Positions 1-11,157 of a DNA stretch of 64,000 bases are shown here, one piece after another (position 1 is the first letter of the stretch; each line of letters begins with the position of its first letter). The DNA lies in the NCBI GenBank assembly GCA_012656075.1, contig JAAKBF010000063.1, forward strand, positions 124,001 through 188,000, read 5' to 3'. Source of the DNA: Phytophthora hibernalis. Lineage: Eukaryota; Oomycota; Peronosporomycetes; Peronosporales; Peronosporaceae. Position numbers and translations under genes: made by a program. Under the pieces are notes generated by a model. It was not told the DNA's origin. It made no database searches and saw only the letters and a program-made list of their open reading frames with translations.

Positions 1-1432
1 TCAACACACCAGAGTTACTTCCAAACGTCCTGGAACCTGACGTTTTGGCCGGAGTGTTTAGAGGACAGCGCCGAGCGATGGATTCAACGACTGCCAGCAG
101 TCCCTCAAGGCACAATAACGTAAGAGCATTCAGACTGCCGTCGGTACCCGACATGGATTGGCAATTCCGCGCCAGCGACTTGCACAATACCTCGAACAAG
201 TTCGTACAGTGGACGTCGCAGTCGTAGTTAATGTACAGATCCAGCATGAGTGCTGGCTCACGGCAGAACTCGAGCAGTGATTCCAACGCGAGCTCTTTCT
301 GCTCATCGGAGCAAGACGGCGAGTCGATAATGCGCATGTGGACGCTCGTGAAAAACACTTCCAACTGCACCTTCAAGTGATCCTTGATCGAGTTGAACAG
401 GTTGAACACGACACGCAGCGTCAGCGACAAGATGCCCAGCTCCTCCGTCTCGGAGTTTTGCAGCAAAAACTTGGACAGGTCTCCCTGCAGCACCGAAACC
501 AAGCACGGGTGGTTGCCCAGTCCCGTCCCGGCTGTCTCCAGCACGACGTTAATCAGCCTCAGTCCCAGCACGCACGTCATCTCTTCATTCTCCGTGGGCG
601 AGATCAGTCCTGCCACAAAGTGCAGGATCCGTTCCAGCAGTGGGATCCCGTACGGTTTGTCTGCTGCTTTGGTGGCGTCGGGGGTCGGTTCCACTGGCAC
701 TGGAGACTGTTCTTCCAGTTCGATCTCCAGACTCTCGTCGTACTCAGGCAGCGTCGGGTCCTTCTTCTTCCCCTCCACTACCTGCAGTGACTGACTCTGC
801 GGTGACAGCGGTCGACTGGTCTTCGTCTGGGACTCCAGCTCGTCAATGCGGTCAAAGACTGTGAGCACTAAGTGGGACAGCGTGTTGTCCGCCGACCTGC
901 ACAGGTGCATGGAGGACCTGGGTTGACAGCGGATACTGTAGCACAGCTGCAGCATCTTCCATAGATTGTCCCCCGAGATGAGGTGGCCTGCGTCACAACG
1001 CACACAGTACTCGACCAGCTCCAGGAGCTTCATGAGCACAGCCTCGTCGTCTGCTCGGTGGGTCTCTTCGAAGCGACAGCGAGACACGCACACGGCGATG
1101 CGGTTGATGGCTACATCTGCCCGTAAAGAGTCACAGGTTATGAGCCCATAGAGCAGAAACTTGTTGATGGCTGAGATGGCGGCCCCCGTGATGAAGCCGC
1201 TCGTGCGCTCCGACTCGATGACCATCACGAAGGGCAGCAGATACGTGACCGTGTCCACGTCCGCCAGGTCCGTGACCGACTGCAGCTCGTAGTGCAGCTG
1301 CTTGAAGGCGCGCATCATGGGCGACTGCGTGGACGCGGGGATCTCCTGCGTGAAGCGGTCCACGCTGGCCCAGCGCGCGTTCACGCGCATCATGGACAGC
1401 ACATTGTGGATCTCGCCCTTGACGCAGTTCAT
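1..1432 (-). CDS. GBF1/GNOM-type ARF guanine-nucleotide exchange factor, N-terminal part
   Basis: The frame is open from an ATG at 1432 to the left edge (477 codons), so this is the N-terminal part of a longer gene. The start is chosen because an in-frame TGA lies upstream with no other ATG between. The protein begins MNCVKGEIHNVLSMMRVNAR and continues with a DCB-type segment (TSGFITGAAISAINKFLLYG), as in human GBF1, whose start has the same GEI..V...RNARW pattern. Near the left edge it reads LYINYDCDVHCTNLFEVL, the HUS-box signature found in GBF1/BIG/GNOM proteins before the Sec7 domain. The Sec7 catalytic domain itself lies outside the window. Family members activate ARF GTPases on Golgi/ER-Golgi membranes for COPI coat recruitment. 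It is divergently arranged with the PX gene. Family identity is secure; GBF1 versus BIG subclass is inferred from the N-terminus. Confidence 0.9.
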   Translation of the reverse strand, partial: MNCVKGEIHNVLSMMRVNARWASVDRFTQEIPASTQSPMMRAFKQLHYELQSVTDLADVDTVTYLLPFVMVIESERTSGFITGAAISAINKFLLYGLITCDSLRADVAINRIAVCVSRCRFEETHRADDEAVLMKLLELVEYCVRCDAGHLISGDNLWKMLQLCYSIRCQPRSSMHLCRSADNTLSHLVLTVFDRIDELESQTKTSRPLSPQSQSLQVVEGKKKDPTLPEYDESLEIELEEQSPVPVEPTPDATKAADKPYGIPLLERILHFVAGLISPTENEEMTCVLGLRLINVVLETAGTGLGNHPCLVSVLQGDLSKFLLQNSETEELGILSLTLRVVFNLFNSIKDHLKVQLEVFFTSVHMRIIDSPSCSDEQKELALESLLEFCREPALMLDLYINYDCDVHCTNLFEVLCKSLARNCQSMSGTDGSLNALTLLCLEGLLAVVESIARRCPLNTPAKTSGSRTFGSNSGVL

Positions 1433-1729
1433 GGGCTTTGTTGCGAAGTGACGTGTCGAGAGTGGGTATGTTGCGGGTGGGGATAAGTTGCGGCTTATGT
1501 TGCGGTAAGGAGTGTGTGACGTGTGAGAAGGGCAACTTCAACGTAGGCTACGAAGCTCAAGAAGACGTATGAAGCGGAAGAGAAAGCTTGTGAGGCTCGG
1601 AGTCGTGCAAACAGACCGATGATCGAAATGCTGAACACGGAAGACGACGATACCTGCGTCCGCGTTGAGCTCCTGACGGATGACCCAGAGAAAATCTCGA
1701 CGTCGGGTCCTTGAAGTCTCCATTGTCGA

Positions 1730-2394
1730 ATGAAGGTGATGGTGAGCACGAGGCGGTACTCGAAGCATTCACTTGAACTTTACACTTTTCAAGCGCACAT
1801 CGACTTGATGGAGATAGTTGACACGCCTTGTGTGCTGCCTACCGGCCAGCTACCTGCTGCAGCGACTCAAAGCCGGGAAGAGCCCCAACAGCACCTAAAC
1901 CAAGACGCGCACCGGCGCTGGAAGGCGAGCACCGCCGTCGACATTCTCAACAATGTGAAGCACATCGACATCCCCGAGGTACACACCGACGAGGACCGGG
2001 TGGTGCTTTACCTGCTGGAGATAAATTTGACTCGCCCTACGTCAATTCCAGGACACCATCCCCCATTCGTGGTAGAACGGAGCTTTTCGGACTTTGAAGA
2101 TCTCCGCACCGACGTCTAGGACGCAGTGAGCGCCACACCCCGTGCACGTGCCAATTCTGCTTGGACTTGCTGGTGTGTATTCGCTTCAAGGTGGACCAGC
2201 CGCGAGGCATCATCAAGCTCATCGCCGGAACGGAGAAACGGAGGAAGATTCTCGTTCAATTCATGAACGACTTGGTGGCCATGGGCAGACGTCGAGCGGA
2301 TAAAGCTGGCAAGCGAGAATGCCAAGCACAACTAATCATTCCTGTTTTGCTGGAGAAATTCTTGGGGAGAACGGTTAAAGGGCCTTCATCGTAG
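1730..2394 (+). CDS. PX-domain protein, interrupted by a frameshift
   Basis: The first frame (ATG 1730, alternative ATG 1808) gives 129 residues ending in YLLEINLTRP...VERSFSDFEDLR, a typical first half of a phosphoinositide-binding PX domain. A stop follows at 2117. The next frame continues about 2119-2394 with HTPCTCQFCLDLLVCIRF, QPRG, and a C-terminal helix ending in PVLLEKFLG, matching the second half of oomycete PX proteins. A single missing base before 2117 would remove both the stop and the frame change, so this is one gene carrying a one-base indel or a young pseudogene. PX proteins bind phosphatidylinositol phosphates on endosomal membranes. It converges with the TBC gene (60 bp between stops). 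Confidence 0.7.
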
Positions 2395-2453
2395 TTACAT
2401 GTAGCTAGCTATACAGCAGTGCAAAATATGTTTGTTCATTCGTTCACGAATCC

Positions 2454-3592
2454 TTAGGCGAATGTCTGAGGTTTGGTTGGGGACCGCTTGGCCTTGATAT
2501 GTTGTTTCTGCAGCTTCGTGAGCACGGTATTCGTCACCTTGAGGCGCAAAGCGCGCTCTGTCAGCGGCGCTTCTGCCAGCAGTTCGTCTGCCTTATCAGC
2601 AAATGTGTTGAAAAACTGCATGATCTCGTCGATCGGTTTGTCCATCACAAACGGCCCCGAGAGCTGAAGAAGCGCCACGGCCACTCGAAGCAGGATCTTC
2701 CAGTTCTTCTCGAAGAGGAAGATATCCCAGATCCGATCAAGTGAATCAGCAGGCAAAACGTTCAGGTACAGATACAACGTCTGGAACCAGCCCACAGCGA
2801 ACATTTCAATCGGCACCTTCTCACTGGCAAAATGCTCGGCAAGAGCTGGTTCCGTCAGTTCCAGTAGCCTCTGCGTCTGGAAGCAGTGTACATGAAGTGT
2901 GTGCAGGCCTGGAGCGAACATATCGTGCAACTCATACTGCTCGAACAGCGTCACCAGTAACCAGAACGTGTTCTCGGCTTCCGCTTTTGTATCCGCGGCA
3001 GCACCGCTTTTCTTCACCTTGTTCAGCACGTGAGCTGCGATGTAATCCATACCCTGACAGTATCCAACGGCCGGGAACCGACCTGCGAGCGCATGCAAAA
3101 TCTCGCTCAACTGTGTCGTCAAGTCTTCCTCGGACACTTCATCCTTGTGGTTGGCCGCGCGCTTGTGAGGCGCTACGCGGCCGTACGTGCGTCGTACATC
3201 CGTCATGATCAGCTCCGTGGCGTCACCTTTCGACAGCGCCATCTGCAAGTACGTGTCGTAGTCCAGTTCGGACACGTCGCGCGTCTTCCGAACCTTGGTC
3301 GTCTTCTCCCAGTAGGCGAAGCGGACACTAGAAGGAGCTCACCGTAGCGCACACAAAACTTCTCCAATCGTCGCTCTGAGGCGATAAAGTCCCGGCAGGC
3401 TTTGTTCACGCAGGACACTCGTGCCAGTACAGGCAGATCGCCGCAGAAAAGCAGGATGGTGCCCAGCACGTACGGTGTAGCAAAGCACTGATCAGCTGGG
3501 CCGGTAGGTGTCGCATCGTTTTCGACCGAGTGAACGCTGGAGTTGCTGATCGCTCGCGCTACAATGAACCAAGCACAGAACGACGTCAACAC
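2454..3592 (-). CDS. TBC-domain Rab GTPase-activating protein with F-box-like N-terminus, frameshifted
   Basis: The main frame (2454-3275, continuing 5' to about 3330) holds a TBC domain with both catalytic fingers: the arginine in LIMTDVRRTYG and the glutamine in GYCQGMDY. These are followed by FWLLVTLFEQY, MFAVGWFQTLYLY and RIWDIFLFE. TBC proteins stimulate GTP hydrolysis by Rab GTPases in vesicle traffic. Upstream, in another frame (3330-3592), lies an F-box-like segment (LFCGDLPVLARVSCVNKACRDF) running into CVRYGELL. The next frame supplies RFAYWEKTTKVRK, the usual lead-in to TBC, so one base is missing near 3325-3335. No in-frame ATG is visible in the 5' part, so the true start may lie in an upstream exon or be lost. 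TBC identity is certain; the F-box label is tentative. Confidence 0.8.
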
Positions 3593-3617
3593 GGCAGAAC
3601 CACCGTCTGTGAACCAA

Positions 3618-4410
3618 CTAAGACAACTTACTCATTCTCAAGAGTCCTCTAGCTCGAGAAGGCGAGTCTACTGGTCCTGCCTTGTACTTCCCCAGGAAGA
3701 GACAACTTGCACTCTTGGGCTCCTCCATGTACTCCAGCATGTCCACCGTCGTGTCTCCCAGATAAATGTCCGTCATGACATTCAGCCCCATAGAGTGGAT
3801 CCTCTCGGCCACAGGACCCGCCGCCGCCAACTTGGTCTTCAACATGCTCCACCCCTGGGTCGATCCCTCCTTCATCTTGCTCGCCGCCGTCGTCAATCCT
3901 TAAAAACACACACAAAACTCAGTCTTTCCACTTCCAACAGCAAAAAGCTCCAAAAACCTGCAGACGCCGACGTCTTGGCCTTGACAATTGTGGGCTGGTA
4001 CTTCTCCAACCTAGAAATAAGACCCACCATGTAGCCATTTAGAACGTGCCCATCCTCCGTGGTCCAAAAAGGGTCCTTCTGAGTCAAAAGTGTCCTCACT
4101 TTTTGCTAGTTTGGTCCCTCATGTGCAGCAGCTGCGGCCCCAGCGTCTTCTTGGCTGTAGCCGCCCGGTCCTTCATGAGGCCAAAGGCGTTGGCCAGTCC
4201 ATGCGCCCCGGAGCCTGTGGCTATGGGGGCGTCCTCGTCGCTCGTCGGGTCCAGCGGCTTGAGCATCGGCGCAGCTGGCGGCACTTTCTCGCTCTGCTCC
4301 TCAGTCCCAGAGCTGGACGCGGAGGACGAAGACACGGGCGATGCTGCTGATGAGGGCGCAACAGGGAGCTCCTCCATGGGTGAAGCGATGGGGCAGACCG
4401 CGGGCTCCAT
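3618..4410 (-). CDS. Unrecognised gene, one intron and one frameshift
   Basis: ATG at 4410 opens a Ser/Ala/Pro/Glu-rich N-terminus followed by GLANAFGLMKDRAATAKKTL. A stop near 4096 falls at an A5 run; one extra A there would continue into VRTLLTQKDPFWTTEDGHV and VGLISRLEKYQPTIVKAKTS. A 59-nt GT..AG intron (about 3896-3954) then joins the C-terminal exon (GLTTAASKMKEGSTQGW ... MTDIYLGDTTVDMLEYM), with a stop at 3618. No family was recognised. The helical, lysine-rich middle could bind membrane or protein partners, but that is a guess. The neighbouring TBC gene lies 26 bp downstream on the same strand. The gene model is moderately supported by codon character and the plausible intron; function is unknown. 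Confidence 0.5.
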
Positions 4411-4748
4411 CACAAGGATATTCAGGTGTGAGGCTGTAGGAGGTCTGAGCCGAGCTTTTACGATGGCTAAGTATGGAAGAAAGAGATTTGCAAGAGAAAA
4501 ATAGGCAGGGTGGACTAGGACTTATTCAGTGGCCCCCGTCCTTACGTGCTGAACTCGCTGCAACTACGGGGTGTCTTCACTGCACTCAAAATGCAACAAA
4601 CTACTGGGCGAACTCGAGGTTATAAAGGCAACCTACCATTGCATTTGTTGCAGACCTTTGACTTCGCCAGCATTGGTGCCTTCATGTAGCACCTAGAGGT
4701 GGCAAAGCATTCTTTTTCGATACACTAGGACGCCACCTCTTCACTAGC

Positions 4749-5105
4749 ATGACTCTGCTTCAGCTACTTGCCTTCCTCTCGACGTTCTTCGCTGTCGTCA
4801 GCAGTGCAACTTCCTGCGACTCGACCCAACTCCTGTCCGCCCTGCAGCCAATCCGAGCCAACGCCAACTACTCCGCGTGTCTAGTGGACGCCAACGCCGC
4901 TGCAATCTGCGCCAGCTCCGCGTGCGAGTCGCTCATGACGCCACTCGCAGTTTTGAAGCTGCCAGAGTGCCAAGTGACTCTCAAGGGCGTCGTCTTCTCC
5001 ACCTCATGCGTCCACACACTCAGCTGCCAGCAATCCGCCACTCAAACCGAGCAAGACGCATCGGACGCCGACATCCTGATGACCATTCTCCGTCTACTAA
5101 ACTGA
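4749..5105 (+). CDS. Elicitin-like secreted protein
   Basis: This is a 118-residue protein with a clear signal peptide (MTLLQLLAFLSTFFAVVSSA) and a single compact elicitin-like domain. The diagnostic spacing C-x4-C-x14-C is seen in CASSACESL...LPEC, with earlier cysteines in TSCDSTQLL and YSACL and later ones in FSTSCVHTLSC. Elicitins and elicitin-like proteins are small cysteine-rich extracellular oomycete proteins; canonical members carry sterols and some trigger plant defence. This one departs from the canonical six-cysteine spacing (20 and 9 residues between the first three cysteines), so it belongs with the elicitin-like group and sterol binding cannot be assumed. A TATAAAGG stretch lies at 4621. 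It is the last host gene before the bZIP array. Confidence 0.85.
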   Translation: MTLLQLLAFLSTFFAVVSSATSCDSTQLLSALQPIRANANYSACLVDANAAAICASSACESLMTPLAVLKLPECQVTLKGVVFSTSCVHTLSCQQSATQTEQDASDADILMTILRLLN

Positions 5106-5210
5106 AGACAAAGGACATCCGAGGACACGTTTTAACCCAAAACAATCGAAAGTCTGTCTCTGAATTGACTAAATCGGACGGATTGAAGGCAATTACACAC
5201 CAGCCCGTTC

Positions 5211-6206
5211 GACTGTATCATCCGTGGCGACGGCGCCAATGCGACTACCAGCTAACCGAGCTGTCGCTGCGGACTCCCTTCGCTATGCGGCTGATATCAC
5301 TCCAACGCGCCAGCATACCGGTAGCATCGTCGAAGGTGCCCGTGACTTTGATGGTTCTGGCGCCTACTTGGTGCCTAACAACGGAAACGTTCAACGACGC
5401 AATCCGAAACCAGTGGGCTCATACACCAAGAGACCTACACGGCTGAAAACCGCTCGCCGTCGAGAACAGTGTCGCGCCAACCAAGCGCGCTATCGCTCAA
5501 AACAACGCAACCAAGTACCTCGAGGAAGCCGTCTCGAGATTGAAGCAAGAGGAGCCATTGCTGACGCTGCAGCGAGATCGAGCTCTCTACAGCACCAAGC
5601 ATAGTGTATTTACCGTCGTGGTGGAGTATTTTCACCTCTTTCGCAACGGGATACGCGCTCCGCCCCCTGCGTGCAAACCGATCAAGGCGAACCAAGCGAT
5701 GAGTTGCAGCAGCAAGTAGTATTTCTACGCTCTTCGTTGGCTCCTGACGTCATGCTAGGCGAACACCAAGGGGTGGAGGCACTCGTTGAACAATGGAGGC
5801 GTTTCTCGGCGTATTTTGGCGACTTGTGCTTCCAACTGGACCACATGACGGAATTGTCGAAGAACCTCGTCCAAGTATCAGCGTCGCTCAGGGTGACGGT
5901 GGTAACAGCCACGTTTGAGAACGTGCTCCCGCATCTGCTAGCTGAGGAACGAGGATACCGCAGAGACGATGCGGAAGACGTTAAGGCAGCCAATCTGGGA
6001 TCGAAGCTACTCGGACGGCGCCTGCTGCTTCCTTGCAGGCTGCATCTCGAGTGGAGCGAAAGTAGCTGCCAGCTCGTGCGCCTAAACATGGACGTGGACT
6101 TCCTGGCACCGATCAGCCGCGTGCTGAATTCACTGGAGGATGCGGCCTTCGTACTGACCAGGCCCTTATTTCTGTCGATGGTACGATTGGCAAGCGCTTC
6201 AACTAG
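5211..6206 (+). pseudogene. bZIP copy 1, 5'-truncated and frameshifted
   Basis: The copy lacks the first 60 or so codons because the array begins inside the gene. The basic region reads RRREQCRANQARYRSKQ. A 5-bp deletion relative to all other copies (after CGCTCAAA, near 5500) throws the leucine-zipper region out of frame. The frameshift in the C-run near 5660 common to all copies is also present. A further base is missing near 6157 (gtactgaccagg against gtactggaccagg), changing the C-terminus. This is the most degraded member and cannot make a full protein as sequenced. Confidence 0.85.
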
Positions 6207-7498
6207 GCTCGGTTACTAGAATTTTCGTTCAATACACTCGAATTTAAGTCTTGTTACTTCTTCGCATAGCTAAAGTGGGGTAGGGGGATGCATAATTATT
6301 TTGCCGATACCAGGTTACAGCCGCATGAATCACGCGCTGGAGTTGTTTCTGTGGGGCTACCTAGAAACTACTGAGAACTTCTCAGTGCTTTTACTCTCAG
6401 AGGAAAATCACCATTAAATGGTTTTGAAAACATTTCATCGTCAAACCGGCCAGAGACTGATTGCAACACGCACAGGACGTTCGCTTGCGCGTCATCATTG
6501 ACGATGGTGTGCTGCCAAGCTGCTTCTCCACAGAGCGCCAGGATCACTCGTACGTACATGATCTTTTATTCGCACTACATGTAGTCTCTGCAGCAGACTC
6601 AAGTCGTTTCCAGCATCCGACTAACCTCGCAAGGTGGGCTCTTGACTTCATGTAAGTTATGGCCCAAGTCCTTGAACGGTATTGTTTGCAACATCAGCGA
6701 GGTACTCAAACATTGATAGCCTCAAGAACTTACACTGTACCAGCAGCGTGTCTCGATTAGAGAATGTTGAACCAGCCTGCTATGTCCGGTCTTCTGTACG
6801 ATCGAGTTCACAGTATTACTATCATCTGGATATGTTTACCTGGACATACACGAGTTTTGATCCAGCTTGATGATTACTTAGGCACGGAGGAGCTCTACTC
6901 TCTTCTCCACGCGAAAAAAGAAAACTGGCAATCACCTGCTCTTCTTAGCGATGGACTACACAAAGTAGTTCCCGTACCAGCTACCTGTTGACCTTTGCTG
7001 AGGTTATTCCAATTCCATTCAGCTCCGTTCTAACACATTCGTGCTCATGTACATGCCGATAACGACGGATGATATATCCATTCAGTCCGAGGTTCATAGC
7101 GATTTGTTATATACGGATTTCATTAAAAATGAATTGTCTGCGCTTGCACTAAATGGTTATGATCTTATATGTATGTACTCACGGAGGACAATACCGCGTC
7201 GTACTATTGTAGTACAGTACATGTAAGGAGGCCAGCAGGAGCGCCTCAGTGGCTGATACTCGTGCTGCATAATGTCTGCATTGCGATAACACATCTCAAT
7301 GGAAAGGGCATTGGCTGTAAGCGTAACCATCGCAGCTAGTTCGACGATGCCCCGGTGTTCACGCAACGCCTGGAGACTGACGACCAATGTAATCAGTGGT
7401 ACAACACCAGTGGTTTTAGCTGTTGCTGGACTCCACGTGAGCAGTGAACACCTCACTTCCCAACTCGACACTCCCCGATCACTCACTCCACGCGCTCA

Positions 7499-8680
7499 AT
7501 GGAACCTCCCCAGTACAACAGCGACTTCCTGGGAGGCCCCAGCAGTCGAATTACCGCGACCTCGAAGATGGTTGGCCCCTCTTCACCCGAGGTCACCCCA
7601 AGAGAGCCTTTACCAGCGCGGATTGAGGCAAACGACTCGCGTTCCGTGTCCCGAGCCATCCGTTCGACCGCCATCTCCGACTGTATCATCCGTGGCGACG
7701 GCGCCAATGCGACTACCAGCTAACCGAGCTGTCGCTGCGGACTCCCTTCGCTATGCGGCTGATATCACTCCAACGCGCCAGCATACCGGTAGCATCGTCG
7801 AAGGTGCCCGTGACTTTGATGGTTCTGGCGCCTACTTGGTGCCTAACAACGGAAACGTTCAACGACGCAATCCGAAACCAGTGGGCTCATACACCAAGAG
7901 ACCTACACGGCTGAAAACCGCTCGCCGTCGAGAACAGTGTCGCGCCAACCAAGCGCGCTATCGCTCAAAGCAAAACAACGCAACCAAGTACCTCGAGGAA
8001 GCCGTCTCGAGATTGAAGCAAGAGGAGCCATTGCTGACGCTGCAGCGAGATCGAGCTCTCTACAGCACCAAGCATAGTGTATTTACCGTCGTGGTGGAGT
8101 ATTTTCACCTCTTTCGCAACGGGATACGCGCTCCGCCCCCTGCGTGCAAACCGATCAAGGCGAACCAAGCGATGAGTTGCAGCAGCAAGTAGTATTTCTA
8201 CGCTCTTCGTTGGCTCCTGACGTCATGCTAGGCGAACACCAAGGGGTGGAGGCACTCGTTGAACAATGGAGGCGTTTCTCGGCGTATTTTGGCGACTTGT
8301 GCTTCCAACTGGACCACATGACGGAATTGTCGAAGAACCTCGTCCAAGTATCAGCGTCGCTCAGGGTGACGGTGGTAACAGCCACGTTTGAGAACGTGCT
8401 CCCGCATCTGCTAGCTGAGGAACGAGGATACCGCAGAGACGATGCGGAAGACGTCAAGGCAGCCAATCTGGGATCGAAGCTACTCGGACGGCGCCTGCTG
8501 CTTCCTTGCAGGCTGCATCTCGAGTGGAGCGAAAGTAGCTGCCAGCTCGTGCGCCTAAACATGGACGTGGACTTCCTGGCACCGATCAGCCGCGTGCTGA
8601 ATTCACTGGAGGATGCGGCCTTCGTACTGGACCAGGCCCTTATTTCTGTCGATGGTACGATTGGCAAGCGCTTCAACTAG
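7499..8680 (+). pseudogene. bZIP copy 2, frameshifted
   Basis: The presumed start is the ATG opening MEPPQYNSDFLGGPSS, shared by later copies. This copy has a C4 instead of C5 run near 7575 and lacks one G near 7625, so its N-terminal reading leaves the bZIP frame. The basic region and zipper (QCRANQARYRSKQ, KYLEEAVSRLKQEEPLL) are intact. The C-terminal domain (APDVMLGEHQGVEALVEQW to DGTIGKRFN) is in a different frame after the C5 run near 8133. The two indels make this copy's N-terminus differ from those of copies 3, 4 and 6. Confidence 0.8.
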
Positions 8681-9973
8681 GCTCGGTTACTAGAATTTTC
8701 GTTCAATACACTCGAATTTAAGTCTTGTTACTTCTTCGCATAGCTAAAGTGGGGTAGGGGATGCATAATTATTTTGCCGATACCAGGTTACAGCCGCATG
8801 AATCACGCGCTGGAGTTGTTTCTGTGGGGCTACCTAGAAACTACTGAGAACTTCTCAGTGCTTTTACTCTCAGAGGAAAATCACCATTAAATGGTTTTGA
8901 AAACATTTCATCGTCAAACCGGCCAGAGACTGATTGCAACACGCACAGGACGTTCGCTTGCGCGTCATCATTGACGATGGTGTGCTGCCAAGCTGCTTCT
9001 CCACAGAGCGCCAGGATCACTCGTACGTACATGATCTTTTATTCGCACTACATGTAGTCTCTGCAGCAGACTCAAGTCGTTTCCAGCATCCGACTAACCT
9101 CGCAAGGTGGGCTCTTGACTTCATGTAAGTTATGGCCCAAGTCCTTGAACGGTATTGTTTGCAACATCAGCGAGGTACTCAAACATTGATAGCCTCAAGA
9201 ACTTACACTGTACCAGCAGCGTGTCTCGATTAGAGAATGTTGAACCAGCCTGCTATGTCCGGTCTTCTGTACGATCGAGTTCACAGTATTACTATCATCT
9301 GGATATGTTTACCTGGACATACACGAGTTTTGATCCAGCTTGATGATTACTTAGGCACGGAGGAGCTCTACTCTCTTCTCCACGCGAAAAAAAGAAAACT
9401 GGCAATCACCTGCTCTTCTTAGCGATGGACTACACAAAGTAGTTCCCGTACCAGCTACCTGTTGACCTTTGCTGAGGTTATTCCAATTCCATTCAGCTCC
9501 GTTCTAACACATTCGTGCTCATGTACATGCCGATAACGACGGATGATATATCCATTCAGTCCGAGGTTCATAGCGATTTGTTATATACGGGATTCCATTA
9601 AAAATGAATTGTCTGCGCTTGCACTAAATGGTTATGATCTTATATGTATGTACTCACGGAGGACAATACCGCGTCATACTATTGTAGTACAGTACATGTA
9701 AGGAGGCCAGCAGGAGCGCCTCAGTGGCTGACACTCGTGCTGCATAATGTCTGCATTGCGATAACACATCTCAATGGAAAGGGCATTGGCTGTAAGCGTA
9801 ACCATCGCAGCTAGTTCGACGATGCCCCGGTGTTCACGCAACGCCTGGAGACTGACGACCAATGTAATCAGTGGTACAACACCAGTGGTTTTAGCTGTTG
9901 CTGGACTCCACGTGAGCAGTGAACACCTCACTTCCCAACTCGACACTCCCCGATCACTCACTCCACGCGCTCA

Positions 9974-11157
9974 ATGGAACCTCCCCAGTACAACAGCGAC
10001 TTCCTGGGAGGCCCCAGCAGTCGAATTACCGCGACCTCGAAGATGGTTGGCCCCCTCTTCACCCGAGGTCACCCCAAGAGAGCCTTTACCAGCGCGGATT
10101 GGAGGCAAACGACTCGCGTTCCGTGTCCCGAGCCATCCGTTCGACCGCCATCTCCGACTGTATCATCCGTGGCGACGGCGCCAATGCGACTACCAGCTAA
10201 CCGAGCTGTCGCTGCGGACTCCCTTCGCTATGCGGCTGATATCACTCCAACGCGCCAGCATACCGGTAGCATCGTCGAAGGTGCCCGTGACTTTGATGGT
10301 TCTGGCGCCTACTTGGTGCCTAACAACGGAAACGTTCAACGACGCAATCCGAAACCAGTGGGCTCATACACCAAGAGACCTACACGGCTGAAAACCGCTC
10401 GCCGTCGAGAACAGTGTCGCGCCAACCAAGCGCGCTATCGCTCAAAGCAAAACAACGCAACCAAGTACCTCGAGGAAGCCGTCTCGAGATTGAAGCAAGA
10501 GGAGCCATTGCTGACGCTGCAGCGAGATCGAGCTCTCTACAGCACCAAGCATAGTGTATTTACCGTCGTGGTGGAGTATTTTCACCTCTTTCGCAACGGG
10601 ATACGCGCTCCGCCCCCTGCGTGCAAACCGATCAAGGCGAACCAAGCGATGAGTTGCAGCAGCAAGTAGTATTTCTACGCTCTTCGTTGGCTCCTGACGT
10701 CATGCTAGGCGAACACCAAGGGGTGGAGGCACTCGTTGAACAATGGAGGCGTTTCTCGGCGTATTTTGGCGACTTGTGCTTCCAACTGGACCACATGACG
10801 GAATTGTCGAAGAACCTCGTCCAAGTATCAGCGTCGCTCAGGGTGACGGTGGTAACAGCCACGTTTGAGAACGTGCTCCCGCATCTGCTAGCTGAGGAAC
10901 GAGGATACCGCAGAGACGATGCGGAAGACGTCAAGGCAGCCAATCTGGGATCGAAGCTACTCGGACGGCGCCTGCTGCTTCCTTGCAGGCTGCATCTCGA
11001 GTGGAGCGAAAGTAGCTGCCAGCTCGTGCGCCTAAACATGGACGTGGACTTCCTGGCACCGATCAGCCGCGTGCTGAATTCACTGGAGGATGCGGCCTTC
11101 GTACTGGACCAGGCCCTTATTTCTGTCGATGGTACGATTGGCAAGCGCTTCAACTAG
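9974..11157 (+). CDS. bZIP transcription factor copy 3 (Cys-variant), C-terminal frameshift
   Basis: From ATG 9974 a 231-codon frame runs through the basic region (about residues 141-160, RRREQCRANQARYRSKQ) and a leucine zipper (about 163-185, YLEEAVSRLKQEEPLL), then stops shortly after GIRAPPPACKP. The second frame, from 10621, carries the conserved oomycete bZIP C-terminal domain (SLAPDVMLGEHQGVEALVEQW, SLEDAAFVLDQAL), ending at 11157. The second part has no ATG at its head, so it is not a separate gene; one base missing in the C5 run (about 10613) would fuse them. bZIP proteins dimerise and bind DNA in the nucleus. The invariant basic-region asparagine is replaced by cysteine (residue 148), a variant known for Phytophthora bZIPs, some of which have been linked to oxidative-stress responses. 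Whether a truncated 231-residue protein is made is unknown. Confidence 0.8.

Noticed and set aside
3319..3334. 15-nt GTGAGC...TAG intron in the TBC gene
   Set aside because: Too short, and removing it does not change the frame; a one-base loss fits.
4082..4103. 21-nt GTGAGG...CAG intron in the unrecognised gene
   Set aside because: Too short for a spliceosomal intron, and splicing gives the wrong frame; a missing base in the A5 run explains the break better.
4631..4650. ACCATTGCATTTGTTG as an oomycete initiator for the first elicitin-like gene
   Set aside because: Spacing between CATT and CATTT is one base instead of three; too weak to call.
9774..10391. 205-residue ORF (MERALAVSVT...) in each array unit
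   Set aside because: It overlaps the bZIP N-terminus in another frame, its length changes with single-base indels between copies, and it shows no recognised domain.
10621..11157. 178-residue ORF downstream of each bZIP as a separate gene
   Set aside because: It begins at GTG, not ATG, and its sequence is the C-terminal domain that normally follows the zipper in oomycete bZIPs; it is the frameshifted end of the same gene.
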